Positions 14,261 to 21,644 of a stretch of DNA of 39,893 nt are shown piece after piece. Numbering within the stretch: position 1 is the first letter of the stretch; each line of letters starts with the position of its first letter. The stretch comes from a virus. The notes beneath the pieces are model-generated. The model did no database searches, was not told the origin of the DNA, and saw only the letters and a program-made list of their open reading frames with translations. Both the position numbers and the translations under genes were made by a program. The DNA lies in the IMG/VR virus record IMGVR_UViG_3300009529_000017, positions 1 through 39,893 of that record; one strand, written 5' to 3'.

Positions 14261-14368
14261 ATGATGCGGCTTAAGAAGTGGGAAGCCCATATCGAGACGA
14301 AGGCTGTTAGTCATAATACCCTTTCTGATGGCTTCGCAGAGGACGGTAAAGACGGTGATCGCACTTAA
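14261..14368 (+). pseudogene. Decayed queE-derived fragment
   Basis: Bases 14261-14301 match queE bases 12919-12959 at 36 of 41 positions, in the stretch ATGATGCrGCTyAAGAAGTG and onward to ACGAA. Both copies still encode MM(Q/R)LKKWE(V/A)HIET. After that the similarity stops and a 35-codon frame runs to a TAA. There is no good Shine-Dalgarno site. It looks like a partial duplication or recombination scar rather than a working gene. The remaining bases up to the next gene (14369-14413) show nothing beyond its ribosome-binding site. Confidence 0.55.
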
Positions 14369-14413
14369 ACGGGGTGAGGCTGACTACTCAGCTATTATCA
14401 ACAGGGAGGCGAA

Positions 14414-15610
14414 GTGAGAGTCGCGCTGGTAAATTGCGCTACAAGGCGGGAGTTGAATTGTGGGAATATCGAATCGCAAGTGGCGCCGCTAGGTGCACTC
14501 TATCTTAAAAGCTGGCTCGATCTGTGCCGGGCCGAGGATACGCTGCTCGATTTCGTCGATGAGAAACGACTGGCACAGGATAAGGGCGTGCCGGTATGGG
14601 AGCCCGTGAACTTGGATGTGATCTTCTACTGGATCCGGCCTGCGACTGTAACGAAAAGCATCGAATGCGCGGCGAGGGCTCAGGCCGCGGGCAAAAAGCT
14701 TATAGCGGTAGGCCCGGGCGCCTATGGATGGTGGAGTAAGTTCACCGACCAAGGCCCATTCGATCTTATAGTCGATGGCGGCCCGTACAAAGTTGTCGAA
14801 CGGGTCTTGAAAGGGGAGGCCATTACTGGTACGGTGACAGGTAGCCCTTTCATGCCGCCCATGCGACTGCCTGAGGCTGCCAGTAGTTATCCCATTGGGC
14901 GCCTAACAACAACCTGGGGCGCGCTTACAGCGACAACGTTCTGTATTCTGCCTAAGATGCAGCGATTCAAGTTTCGAAATGCCGCCTCTATCCGGGCAGA
15001 AATCAAGATGCTTATCGCATCAAAGGATGTTAAGTATATCGAAGTGGCAGATGAAGCCTTGTTCATGCATCCGGATTGTAGAGAACTGATCGGGGCATTC
15101 GCCAATCGTAAACGCTGGGCCGCTGGCCTGAACTGCGAAAGCAAATACGGTAAGATCGCGCGGCTGCCCGAGGCTGTCAATGAGGGATTGAGCTTACTCC
15201 ATATAAACGCGCTCTCACGAAACAATGAAGTGTTGAAAAGCATTTCCCGGAGAGTGACACGCCGTGAGGTCGATCGAACATTCAAGTATGCATTGTCATT
15301 ACGTAAGCATGGCGTTACGGTGATTGTCCGACTCATCTATGGGCTGCCCCATCAAACATGGAATACTGTGCTTGAGGACATGGATTATTTTGGACGACGG
15401 GATGGCGTGTATGTCAAACTGGATCGCCTTATCGTCCAGCCCGGGACATGGCTTTGGCATCATAGTAAGATGTCTGGGATGGTCGTCAATGATGACAATG
15501 AGGTTGTATCAACACGCTATATGACCGAGGAGGAGATCAAGAACCTAAACCTGACGGCGCCAATAATAAACCAGCAGCTTAACTCTGTTGGGCCAAGGGT
15601 GGTAGCATAG
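14414..15610 (+). CDS. B12-binding/radical-SAM-like protein lacking two cluster cysteines
   Basis: It starts at GTG with GGGAGG upstream. The product has 398 residues. The N-terminal third resembles a cobalamin-binding Rossmann domain (MRVALVNCATR, APLGALYLKSWLDL, LDVIFYWIRP, KLIAVGPGAYG, FDLIVDGGPY). A radical-SAM-type barrel follows (SIRAEIKMLIASKDVKYIEVAD, LLHINALSRNNEVLKSISR, VTVIVRLIYGLPHQT, VQPGTWLWHHSKM). Where these enzymes carry GCxxxCxxC, this one reads GALTATTFC and keeps only the last Cys. It may therefore be non-catalytic, bind a cluster differently, or only bind a partner. It ends three bases before the DpdA gene. Confidence 0.65.
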   Translation: MRVALVNCATRRELNCGNIESQVAPLGALYLKSWLDLCRAEDTLLDFVDEKRLAQDKGVPVWEPVNLDVIFYWIRPATVTKSIECAARAQAAGKKLIAVGPGAYGWWSKFTDQGPFDLIVDGGPYKVVERVLKGEAITGTVTGSPFMPPMRLPEAASSYPIGRLTTTWGALTATTFCILPKMQRFKFRNAASIRAEIKMLIASKDVKYIEVADEALFMHPDCRELIGAFANRKRWAAGLNCESKYGKIARLPEAVNEGLSLLHINALSRNNEVLKSISRRVTRREVDRTFKYALSLRKHGVTVIVRLIYGLPHQTWNTVLEDMDYFGRRDGVYVKLDRLIVQPGTWLWHHSKMSGMVVNDDNEVVSTRYMTEEEIKNLNLTAPIINQQLNSVGPRVVA

Positions 15611-15612
15611 CC

Positions 15613-16491
15613 ATGCTGATCTACTGTGTGACAGATGTAAACCATAAACTACCGCAAGGTGTCCCGGTAAATAGTCTGATTACATACTTCGGTATGAGAG
15701 ACAAGAGCACTAGCCTTGCACAGATAAAGAAATCGAAGGGCTGGCAAAAGCTGTTCCTCGACTGCGGTGCATTCGCTGCCGATAATGCGGGACGTGAAAT
15801 CGATATCGAAGCGTATAGTAAGTACTGTCAAAAGAACCGAGCGGCGATCGATGTCTTTGTAGCACTAGACATCCGTGGCAAGATGCGTGAGAGCATCAAG
15901 AACTATCGTTACATGAAACAGTACGGGCTCAATCCAGTACCAGTATTCCCTGTCCTTTCGGGCGATGATAAGGAGTGGATATATCTTGAGGAATTACTTG
16001 CCGAGGCCGACTACATCGCACTGCGTAATCTAGTCGGCCGACCATGGCCTAAGACAATACTTAAAGCCCACCTTGATAAGATCTTCGCGATCAATGCGAC
16101 CTATAAATGCCGGATCCATTCGTTTGGTTATACTGCCCGGTGGGCATTGATCCGCTACCCGTTCTATAGTGTGGACACCGCCCGATGGCTCCAAGAGACT
16201 GCCTGGTGGCGATACCATCTCATGGATCGATCCCAGGGTAAATTGAGGATACAACAGCTCCGTCAAGCGCCCGAGACTATGTGTGACATGGCTGCATCGC
16301 AAGGGCTTAGGCAGCGGACTAGATGTAACCGGACCGAACAGATCAGCCGATCGGCATTGGCTATGCATGACTACGGGGCATGGCTGACAGAAGTATGGGC
16401 CGCCCGTGGTATTCTGTGGGATGATCCCGCACACCGCCGGGCTTACCCCTGGCTGATGAACGATCTAACCAAGGAGAGCGGAGATGCCTAA
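15613..16491 (+). CDS. dpdA: DpdA-type DNA-guanine transglycosylase
   Basis: The product has 292 residues. It has LFLDCGAFAA with the first catalytic-type Asp, the ALDIRGKMRESIKNYRYMKQ helix that aligns with the TGT/DpdA 'LD' nucleophile region, PVPVFPVLSG, ADYIALRNLVG and IHSFGYTARWALIRYPFYSV, with a DTARW continuation, all in the order seen in phage DpdA. Relatives of tRNA-guanine transglycosylase of this type swap guanine in DNA for preQ0 or a related base. With FolE, QueD, QueE and QueC in the same window, the phage can make and insert the base. Modified DNA resists many host restriction enzymes. Confidence 0.82.
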   Translation: MLIYCVTDVNHKLPQGVPVNSLITYFGMRDKSTSLAQIKKSKGWQKLFLDCGAFAADNAGREIDIEAYSKYCQKNRAAIDVFVALDIRGKMRESIKNYRYMKQYGLNPVPVFPVLSGDDKEWIYLEELLAEADYIALRNLVGRPWPKTILKAHLDKIFAINATYKCRIHSFGYTARWALIRYPFYSVDTARWLQETAWWRYHLMDRSQGKLRIQQLRQAPETMCDMAASQGLRQRTRCNRTEQISRSALAMHDYGAWLTEVWAARGILWDDPAHRRAYPWLMNDLTKESGDA

Positions 16492-16708
16492 CCCTGAGGA
16501 TGATACGCGTATAAGACTTACGAATTACTTCAAGTCATGCCCCAGTTGTGGCCGTAAGGTGCATATCTCCAAACGGTATCCGGAGACTAAAGCCTGGCAC
16601 TGCCTCGGCTGTGATAAGATCGTTACGATTGCCGAGATGCCGGATGTACCTGAAATAGAGGCACGACGCATCGGTGGGATTATTGACAAGACAACGACCG
16701 AAGGTTGA
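16484..16708 (+). CDS. Small zinc-ribbon protein
   Basis: The product has 74 residues, overlaps the end of dpdA and has AAGGAG before its ATG. CPSCGRKVHI and CLGCDKIVTI (about residues 19-22 and 40-43) make a classical four-Cys zinc ribbon. The C-terminus is a short charged tail. Coupling to dpdA suggests it may help DpdA or a neighbour contact DNA, but this is inference from position only. Confidence 0.6.
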   Translation: MPNPEDDTRIRLTNYFKSCPSCGRKVHISKRYPETKAWHCLGCDKIVTIAEMPDVPEIEARRIGGIIDKTTTEG

Positions 16709-16715
16709 AGGTAAC

Positions 16716-17387
16716 GTGATCGAATTCAAAGATGAGATTGAGCTCGTTGCGATAAATACAATCAAACCGAACCCGTGGAATCCCCGTAAACGTGAGGCGA
16801 AACAACTGGTCATAGACGCTGCTAAGCATATTACGGAAGTCGGCTTTATCGGCGCGATCTTCGTACGCGATATGAGACAGGTAGCACTCCATGGCAGAGC
16901 ATGGCAGATCATAGATGGCGAACATCGCTGGAAGGCACTTGAGAGTTTAGATGCTAAACGTTGTCCCATAATCAACTTGGGCGAGATGACAGATGAGGAC
17001 GCCAAGGCACTTACCCTTAACTTCAATATCATCCACGGGCAGATGGAAGTCATTGATGTGGCCTACCTCATTGGATCCTTGAAGAAGAGCCTTGGCGATG
17101 AGGTTGTGAGTGGGCAACTGGCATTGAGCGATCAGGAGTTATCTGATCTGAATGACATAGCAAGATTCGATTACGGTGAGTTTGCATCGGCCCGGGATGC
17201 CGAAACGCCGAATATGGATGTGCATGTGTTTCATCTTACGCGAGCGCAAAACGATCAGGTTAACGAGGCGATGGCGATAGTGGAAAAGGAGGCCGGGGGC
17301 GGAACGAAGTCGAGACAACTCGAACTGATCTTCGCTGACTATCTAGCCGGTACAACACCGGTAAAGGAGGAGAACCATGAATCTTGA
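16716..17387 (+). CDS. ParB-like domain protein, copy 1
   Basis: I chose the GTG at 16716, which follows GAAGGT, because the product then aligns from the first residues with its paralogue at 17667 (IEFKDEIELVAINTIKPNPW against IDFKRAIERVAIAKVKPNSW). An in-frame GTG at 16674 would add 14 residues. The core IIDGEHRWKALESL is the ParB/Srx nucleotide-binding motif, with LNFNIIHGQMEVID following. The protein lacks an obvious HTH, so it is not a standard partition ParB. It overlaps groES by 11 bases. Such domains can have NTPase or nuclease activity. Confidence 0.7.
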   Translation: MIEFKDEIELVAINTIKPNPWNPRKREAKQLVIDAAKHITEVGFIGAIFVRDMRQVALHGRAWQIIDGEHRWKALESLDAKRCPIINLGEMTDEDAKALTLNFNIIHGQMEVIDVAYLIGSLKKSLGDEVVSGQLALSDQELSDLNDIARFDYGEFASARDAETPNMDVHVFHLTRAQNDQVNEAMAIVEKEAGGGTKSRQLELIFADYLAGTTPVKEENHES

Positions 17388-17664
17388 ACCGCTACAGGAT
17401 TATGTGCTTGTCGAGTGCGATCCGGAAAAGGGGAAGGGGATCCTTATTCCTGATAATGTGAAACAGCCATTGATAACTGGCAGAGTCGTTGCGGCCGGCC
17501 CGGGCGTATATCAAGACGGTGTGTTCGTTACTGTCAAGGTGAAGCCCGATCAGAAGATACTGTTCGAACAGAGTGCCGGCCTCAAGGTGCCGAGCAGTCA
17601 GGGTATGAGGGAATGGCGGATACTTAAGGAAGTACATATACTCTGCGTGATCAAGGAAGTATAA
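17377..17664 (+). CDS. GroES-like co-chaperonin
   Basis: The product has 95 residues, the usual GroES length, with AAAGGAGG before the ATG. LEPLQDYVLVECDPEK starts the fold as in GroES (LRPLxDRVLV). KGKGILIPDNVKQPLITGRV covers the mobile-loop and GKV-type region, and VVAAGPGVYQDG the following turn. The mobile loop looks short. Phage co-chaperonins such as T4 gp31 work with host GroEL to fold capsid protein. No GroEL is seen here, so it should use the host chaperonin. Its place between two ParB-like paralogues is unusual. Confidence 0.85.
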   Translation: MNLEPLQDYVLVECDPEKGKGILIPDNVKQPLITGRVVAAGPGVYQDGVFVTVKVKPDQKILFEQSAGLKVPSSQGMREWRILKEVHILCVIKEV

Positions 17665-17666
17665 GG

Positions 17667-18323
17667 ATGCCGATTGATTTCAAGAGAGCAATCGAACGTG
17701 TAGCAATCGCCAAGGTGAAACCAAATTCATGGAACCCACGAAAGCAAAATGAGGATGCGCTTATCCATAAGGCAGTCCGGAGCATTGAGCGTGTGGGTTT
17801 CTGCGGAGCGCTAGTCGTCCGGAATTGTAAGGACGGTGACTATCAATACGAGATCATCGATGGCGAGCATAGATATAAGGCGCTTCTTAAGATGAACGAA
17901 TCGATGTGTTCGATAATCAATCTTGGTAATATCAGCGATCATAATGCGCAGATGCTTACACTTAACCTCAATCTGATCCAAGGTGAAATGCTAGTCGTAG
18001 ATGTGGCGTCAGTCATAAACGACCTGGCGGAACGGCTTGGCCCGGACATCCTCAAGGATAAGGTTGTTCTAAACGATGATGAGCTTAAGGAACTCCTTGT
18101 CCTTGCCGATATCGACTGGCAGGCATACCAGGATGATAAGACAACGCGGCTGGTGAATCAGATCAAACGGGTCTTCGTGTTTGTCCCAGATGCGCATCGA
18201 GTGATTGAGGAGGGGCTTAGACGAGCAATGACAGTTGAAGGGGTTGTAGATGAGGCCGATGCATTGGCCTTCATCTGCCGGGAATTCAAAGATAGCCGAG
18301 AGGAGGTGGCTAATGGCAAGTGA
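17667..18323 (+). CDS. ParB-like domain protein, copy 2
   Basis: The product has 218 residues and begins three bases after groES. It carries the same layout as copy 1: VAIAKVKPNSWNPRK, VGFCGALVVRN, EIIDGEHRYKALLKM, LTLNLNLIQGEMLVVDVASV and a C-terminal helical part. DGEHR is the ParB/Srx signature. The two copies arose by duplication and then diverged, with groES either inserted between them or gained before the duplication. Function is unknown; DNA-site recognition linked to base modification is a possibility suggested only by context. Confidence 0.7.
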   Translation: MPIDFKRAIERVAIAKVKPNSWNPRKQNEDALIHKAVRSIERVGFCGALVVRNCKDGDYQYEIIDGEHRYKALLKMNESMCSIINLGNISDHNAQMLTLNLNLIQGEMLVVDVASVINDLAERLGPDILKDKVVLNDDELKELLVLADIDWQAYQDDKTTRLVNQIKRVFVFVPDAHRVIEEGLRRAMTVEGVVDEADALAFICREFKDSREEVANGK

Positions 18324-18510
18324 CGAACTCGACCAGAGAGTTAAGGACGTGTATAGGAATCTTCATAGGCTGTTCGCCCTATGGCAATTGGAAACAAAGG
18401 CTGACGAGAAGATGACAGCAGAGGTCGAGAGACTTCAGAAACTTACGATAGGCGGCCTGGACGGTCTTATATTCCTAATGGGCCTGGAGGTGCCGGACGA
18501 TGGGACATAA
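18313..18510 (+). CDS. Small helical hypothetical protein
   Basis: The ATG at 18313 follows GAGGAGGT and overlaps the end of ParB-like copy 2. The product has 65 residues and is almost entirely amphipathic helix (LDQRVKDVYRNLHRLFALWQ, then MTAEVERLQKLTIGGL), fitting a small dimerising coiled coil. It overlaps queC by 11 bases. No family recognised. Confidence 0.55.
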   Translation: MASDELDQRVKDVYRNLHRLFALWQLETKADEKMTAEVERLQKLTIGGLDGLIFLMGLEVPDDGT

Positions 18511-19222
18511 GCATAAGTCGGTCGTGCTGTTAAGTGGCGGCCTGGACTCGATCGTCAACCTCCGGGCCGCATGGGAGGAGGCCAATGGTAGCGGAGAGAA
18601 TATGCTTGCGCTGACGTTCGACTACGGCCAGATGGTATATGGTAACGAGGTGGTCGCCGCCGTGAATGCGGCAACTGCATTAGGGGTTGAACACCGAACG
18701 ATCCTGCTCCCATTCTATTATCCACTCTTGGATATGCTTGGCCATTCCTTCCGCGATCGCGAGAAGATCCGGCAGTATAAAGACGGCGAGAAGATCATGA
18801 ACGGAAATGCCTGTGATGTTCTGGCAGAGGCATGGGTGCCGGGTCGGAACCTGGTCTTTCTTGCTATCGCTGCCGCCTTTGCTGAGGCCGAGGGGTTTGA
18901 TCAAGTTGTGATCGGGACCAATGCTGAGGAGGCCGAAGCGTTCGCCGATAACAAGCAAGCCTTTCTCGATGCAGCAAGGGCCACCATGGCCTACTCCTCG
19001 AGGACACATGTCAAGGTCCGGTCCTATACTGAGGCTATGAACAAGGAGCAGATCATCTTGGCAGGCATTGCGATCGGTGCGCCGATCCAGTACTTCTATT
19101 CGTGCTATCTCCCCGATGCGACTAATATGAACTGCGGGCGATGCCAATCATGTATGCGGACAAAGGCTGGCTTCAAGGCTGCTGGTAAGTGGGATGAGTT
19201 CAAAGGACGGTTCAAGGTATGA
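18500..19222 (+). CDS. queC: 7-cyano-7-deazaguanine synthase (QueC)
   Basis: The product has 240 residues. VVLLSGGLDSIVNL is the PP-loop that activates the carboxylate with ATP, LTFDYGQ follows as in QueC, VPGRNLVFLAIAAAFAEAEG is the conserved central block, and NCGRCQSCMRTKAGF gives the zinc cysteines near the C-terminus. QueC converts 7-carboxy-7-deazaguanine to preQ0 in two ATP-dependent steps. No glutamine-amidotransferase domain is fused, so this is plain QueC. It sits 4.5 kb from folE and shares a four-base overlap with the DUF366 gene. Confidence 0.93.
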   Translation: MGHKHKSVVLLSGGLDSIVNLRAAWEEANGSGENMLALTFDYGQMVYGNEVVAAVNAATALGVEHRTILLPFYYPLLDMLGHSFRDREKIRQYKDGEKIMNGNACDVLAEAWVPGRNLVFLAIAAAFAEAEGFDQVVIGTNAEEAEAFADNKQAFLDAARATMAYSSRTHVKVRSYTEAMNKEQIILAGIAIGAPIQYFYSCYLPDATNMNCGRCQSCMRTKAGFKAAGKWDEFKGRFKV

Positions 19223-19812
19223 TACCTATATTCAGTACGCGTAGCCTGACTTATACGGGCCGTGAACTCCGACCGCATTTCATTGCTAGCCTGACACAGC
19301 GAGTGCTTGACGATGATACGATCATTGCGTGGATCGGACCGGCCAAAGTTACGACCGACCAATTAGTTGATATCGCGGATCGTGCAGCCGGCGCCATCAT
19401 AACGGCCGACCTGATGCTGCATTTCATCGTCGAGTTGTTTGGGCATAACCTTTATCAGACAGCTTTATTTCAATACTGGCTTGTTGAACTGGTTACGAGA
19501 CAACTACGCAGTAAAACCAATGGCGTGCGATTCGATGTTCGGAGTGATGATATTATGGTTCGCCGGCCAGATGATCCGATCGGGCAGGCGGCTAAGCTGT
19601 CTGTATCGATTGCGACTGTATCCCCGGTAAGTGGGCTGATCCATCTTGGACTTAACGTAATCAATGCAGGGACACCTGACGGCATCAAGACTGCATCGTT
19701 GCTTGATGGGCTTGGGATAATGCCCAAGGACCTCGCGATTGATGTGATTCATCAGGTAACCGAGCAGCATAAGAAAATGATGGCAGCCACCTGTAAGGTA
19801 CTGCCGCGTTAG
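19219..19812 (+). CDS. DUF366-family protein
   Basis: The product has 197 residues and its ATGA overlaps the queC stop codon. It shows the DUF366 pattern as I recall it: YTGRELRPHFIASL at the start, ADLMLHFIVELFG, the paired-aromatic helix FQYWLVELVTRQL, RRPDDPIGQAAKLSVSIAT followed by VSPVSGLIHLGLNV, and GTPDGIKTASL. The role of DUF366 is unknown to me. Tight coupling to queC and the many conserved Asp, His and Arg residues suggest an enzyme acting on preQ0 or the modified base (inference). Confidence 0.75.
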   Translation: MIPIFSTRSLTYTGRELRPHFIASLTQRVLDDDTIIAWIGPAKVTTDQLVDIADRAAGAIITADLMLHFIVELFGHNLYQTALFQYWLVELVTRQLRSKTNGVRFDVRSDDIMVRRPDDPIGQAAKLSVSIATVSPVSGLIHLGLNVINAGTPDGIKTASLLDGLGIMPKDLAIDVIHQVTEQHKKMMAATCKVLPR

Positions 19813-19813
19813 T

Positions 19814-19889
19814 ACTGGCCCTATCCTCCTTTTTCAACAGCGTTCTGCCTCACTACACCCGCTATGAATCTGTGACGGATAGGGCTGGT
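19814..19889 (+). terminator. Long-range stem terminator candidate
   Basis: ACTGGCCCTATCC (19814-19826) pairs with GGATAGGGCTGGT (19877-19889) over 13 pairs, two of them G-U, and TTCTTCT follows. The 50-base interior is pyrimidine-rich and holds no gene. It closes the 7-deazaguanine operon right after the DUF366 stop codon. Confidence 0.55.
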
Positions 19890-19913
19890 TTCTTCTAATG
19901 AGGAGGTAAGCCA

Positions 19914-20510
19914 ATGCCAATAAGCCCGTACGGTCAACAGGACTATCAAGATCCAGATGGCAAGGCCTGGACATTCGTGTGGGGGACATTGCAGCAGGGA
20001 TGGTCTATACAGCAAGTGCTTATGATTGTACGGTCTAACTGTGTGCGTGCAACCAATGCGACACAGACCTGGCTGGACACCCTGCATGCGATCGGTGAAA
20101 GTAAGATGTATTCAATCACCACCCCCCGGAACAAAAACGTCGATGAGATTGCCGCCCATTGGCTTGCAACGCTGCGTGATAAGGACAAGATCGGGTACTA
20201 TCGAGCATTCATTCTTGTGCGGGCACGGCCGACAAAGGCTGCGGGCGTACTCATATTCTCCTGCCATGCAGTAACGCGTGGGCAATTGATACGTATGACT
20301 GTCGAAATGGGAGCGCGGATCAGGCCAGAAAAGCCCGCGCCTATCTGGACGCCACAGGATACCGTAATCGAAATCTTAGATACCGGCGCGGCAAAGAACG
20401 AACGGGCTATGGATCCAGCCATCGGTCTATTACATGACTGTGTAACAGAGCTGGCACCCTGGGCACCTGAGAATAATATCAAGCGGGAGGGGATCGATGA
20501 CAAGCTGTGA
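19914..20510 (+). CDS. Hypothetical protein
   Basis: The product has 198 residues, with GAGGAGG before the ATG. It is a mixed alpha/beta protein with a YGQQDYQDPDGKAWTFVWG start and central TTPRNKNVDEIAAHWLATLR. A hydrophobic strand, AAGVLIFSCHAVT, precedes a basic helix. I do not recognise the family. It opens a new operon after the terminator at 19814 and overlaps the next gene by 14 bases. Confidence 0.55.
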   Translation: MPISPYGQQDYQDPDGKAWTFVWGTLQQGWSIQQVLMIVRSNCVRATNATQTWLDTLHAIGESKMYSITTPRNKNVDEIAAHWLATLRDKDKIGYYRAFILVRARPTKAAGVLIFSCHAVTRGQLIRMTVEMGARIRPEKPAPIWTPQDTVIEILDTGAAKNERAMDPAIGLLHDCVTELAPWAPENNIKREGIDDKL

Positions 20511-20691
20511 TATTATGAGCTGGATCTTGGCAGCGGTACTACTAATCGTTTCGGTCCTGTATCATCGTAAACTGCGATACAACAAACGACTGTATGCCGA
20601 ATACTGCGAGATGCGGGACGCTGCCTTGGTTATTCACCGAAGAAACGAAGAGCTCGAAGCGCGAGTATTATCGGAGGGCAAAGATGAATAA
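20497..20691 (+). CDS. Small membrane-anchored coiled-coil protein
   Basis: The product has 64 residues, with GGGAGGGG before the ATG. There is one transmembrane helix (about residues 7-24, IMSWILAAVLLIVSVLYH), then a basic stretch and a charged helix (RRNEELEARVLSE). The layout resembles small spanin-like or Rz-like proteins, but these normally sit with lysis genes, which are absent here. Overlaps the next gene by eight bases. Confidence 0.5.
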   Translation: MTSCDIMSWILAAVLLIVSVLYHRKLRYNKRLYAEYCEMRDAALVIHRRNEELEARVLSEGKDE

Positions 20692-21406
20692 GGGCGGCGA
20701 TGAATGGTGGGACTGGACCTGGAATCCTGTAACCGGCTGCAACAAAGGCTGCGACTACTGCTATGCCCGCCAATGGTGGCGCCGGTTCCATGAGGCTAGG
20801 TATGGCGCATTTGAGCCGAGACTGTGGCGTGGGAGGCTTGACGAGCCATGTGGCAAGAAGACGGCCGGAGTGATCTTCACCGTGTCTATGGGCGACCTAT
20901 TTGATCCGCATCTCTGTAATGCCGATCGGGACGCGGTCATGTGTATGTTCGATGAGTGCGCCCGACATGAGTATGTTATTCTGACCAAGAACGAATCCGG
21001 CCTGGGTCGGTACGCCCAATATCTTGATGTGCATGGCAAGTCGTGGCCTGAGAACTTGTGGGTCGGTGTGTCGGTTACCCGGGAACAGGACCTTGATAGG
21101 GTCAATGTCTTGCAGGCTACGGTGCCGACCGGGCAGAGAGTTGTATGCTTCGAACCACTTCTCGAGCCGGTCTTGACTTCATTCATGCATATCGACTGGG
21201 TAATTATTGGAGGTATGACGGCGCAGCTTGGCTGTTTGAAGTTCGTGCCGCCCGTGGACTGGATCATGAGGATAGTGAGACAGGCCCGTCGTGATAAGGT
21301 GCCTGTCTGGATCAAACGGAACGCTTGCCTCACGAAGCTCAATCTTACGCAACTGCCCGAGGCCATGCGTGAACGGCTGGCAATCAATAAGGTCGAGAGG
21401 CGGTGA
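20684..21406 (+). CDS. Gp37/Gp68-family radical SAM-like protein (DUF5131)
   Basis: The ATG at 20684 follows GGAGGG. The product has 240 residues. WDWTWNPVTGCNKGCDYCYAR carries the CxxxCxxC cluster motif in the exact context of phage Gp37/Gp68 (DUF5131) proteins. VIFTVSMGDLFDP, YVILTKNE, LWVGVSVTREQD, CFEPLLEPV and WVIIGGMTAQ follow in family order. These are radical SAM-type enzymes found in many phages, with no settled substrate. It is the only intact non-QueE radical SAM protein seen in the window, so it might act on the modified base. Confidence 0.8.
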   Translation: MNKGGDEWWDWTWNPVTGCNKGCDYCYARQWWRRFHEARYGAFEPRLWRGRLDEPCGKKTAGVIFTVSMGDLFDPHLCNADRDAVMCMFDECARHEYVILTKNESGLGRYAQYLDVHGKSWPENLWVGVSVTREQDLDRVNVLQATVPTGQRVVCFEPLLEPVLTSFMHIDWVIIGGMTAQLGCLKFVPPVDWIMRIVRQARRDKVPVWIKRNACLTKLNLTQLPEAMRERLAINKVERR

Positions 21407-21410
21407 GCAG

Positions 21411-21644
21411 GTGAACCGTTGGGCTAAACCCGACAAGTGGTACTGCGAGGCCTGCCGTGAGCGGGCCGATACCAAGCTGGGTGCGCATCCGTTTTGTGAT
21501 ACGCATTTCGATGAGGCGTTTCTTGCCAGGATGCTTGCCATTCAAGAGGCATGGGAGCCTGCGCCCGAGCCTATCAAACAACCTGTTCCGCGGACAGCTC
21601 TACGCCGTACGCCCAAACCTAAACTACAGGGAGAGTTATTTTGA
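21411..21644 (+). CDS. Small zinc-finger-like protein
   Basis: It starts at GTG, five bases after the preceding stop codon. The product has 77 residues. CEACRERADTK and FCDTHFDEAF give a CxxC...CxxH arrangement for one zinc ion. The C-terminal half is Pro/Arg-rich (PEPIKQPVPRTALRRTPKPK), like an unstructured DNA- or RNA-binding tail. Function unknown. Confidence 0.5.
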   Translation: MNRWAKPDKWYCEACRERADTKLGAHPFCDTHFDEAFLARMLAIQEAWEPAPEPIKQPVPRTALRRTPKPKLQGELF

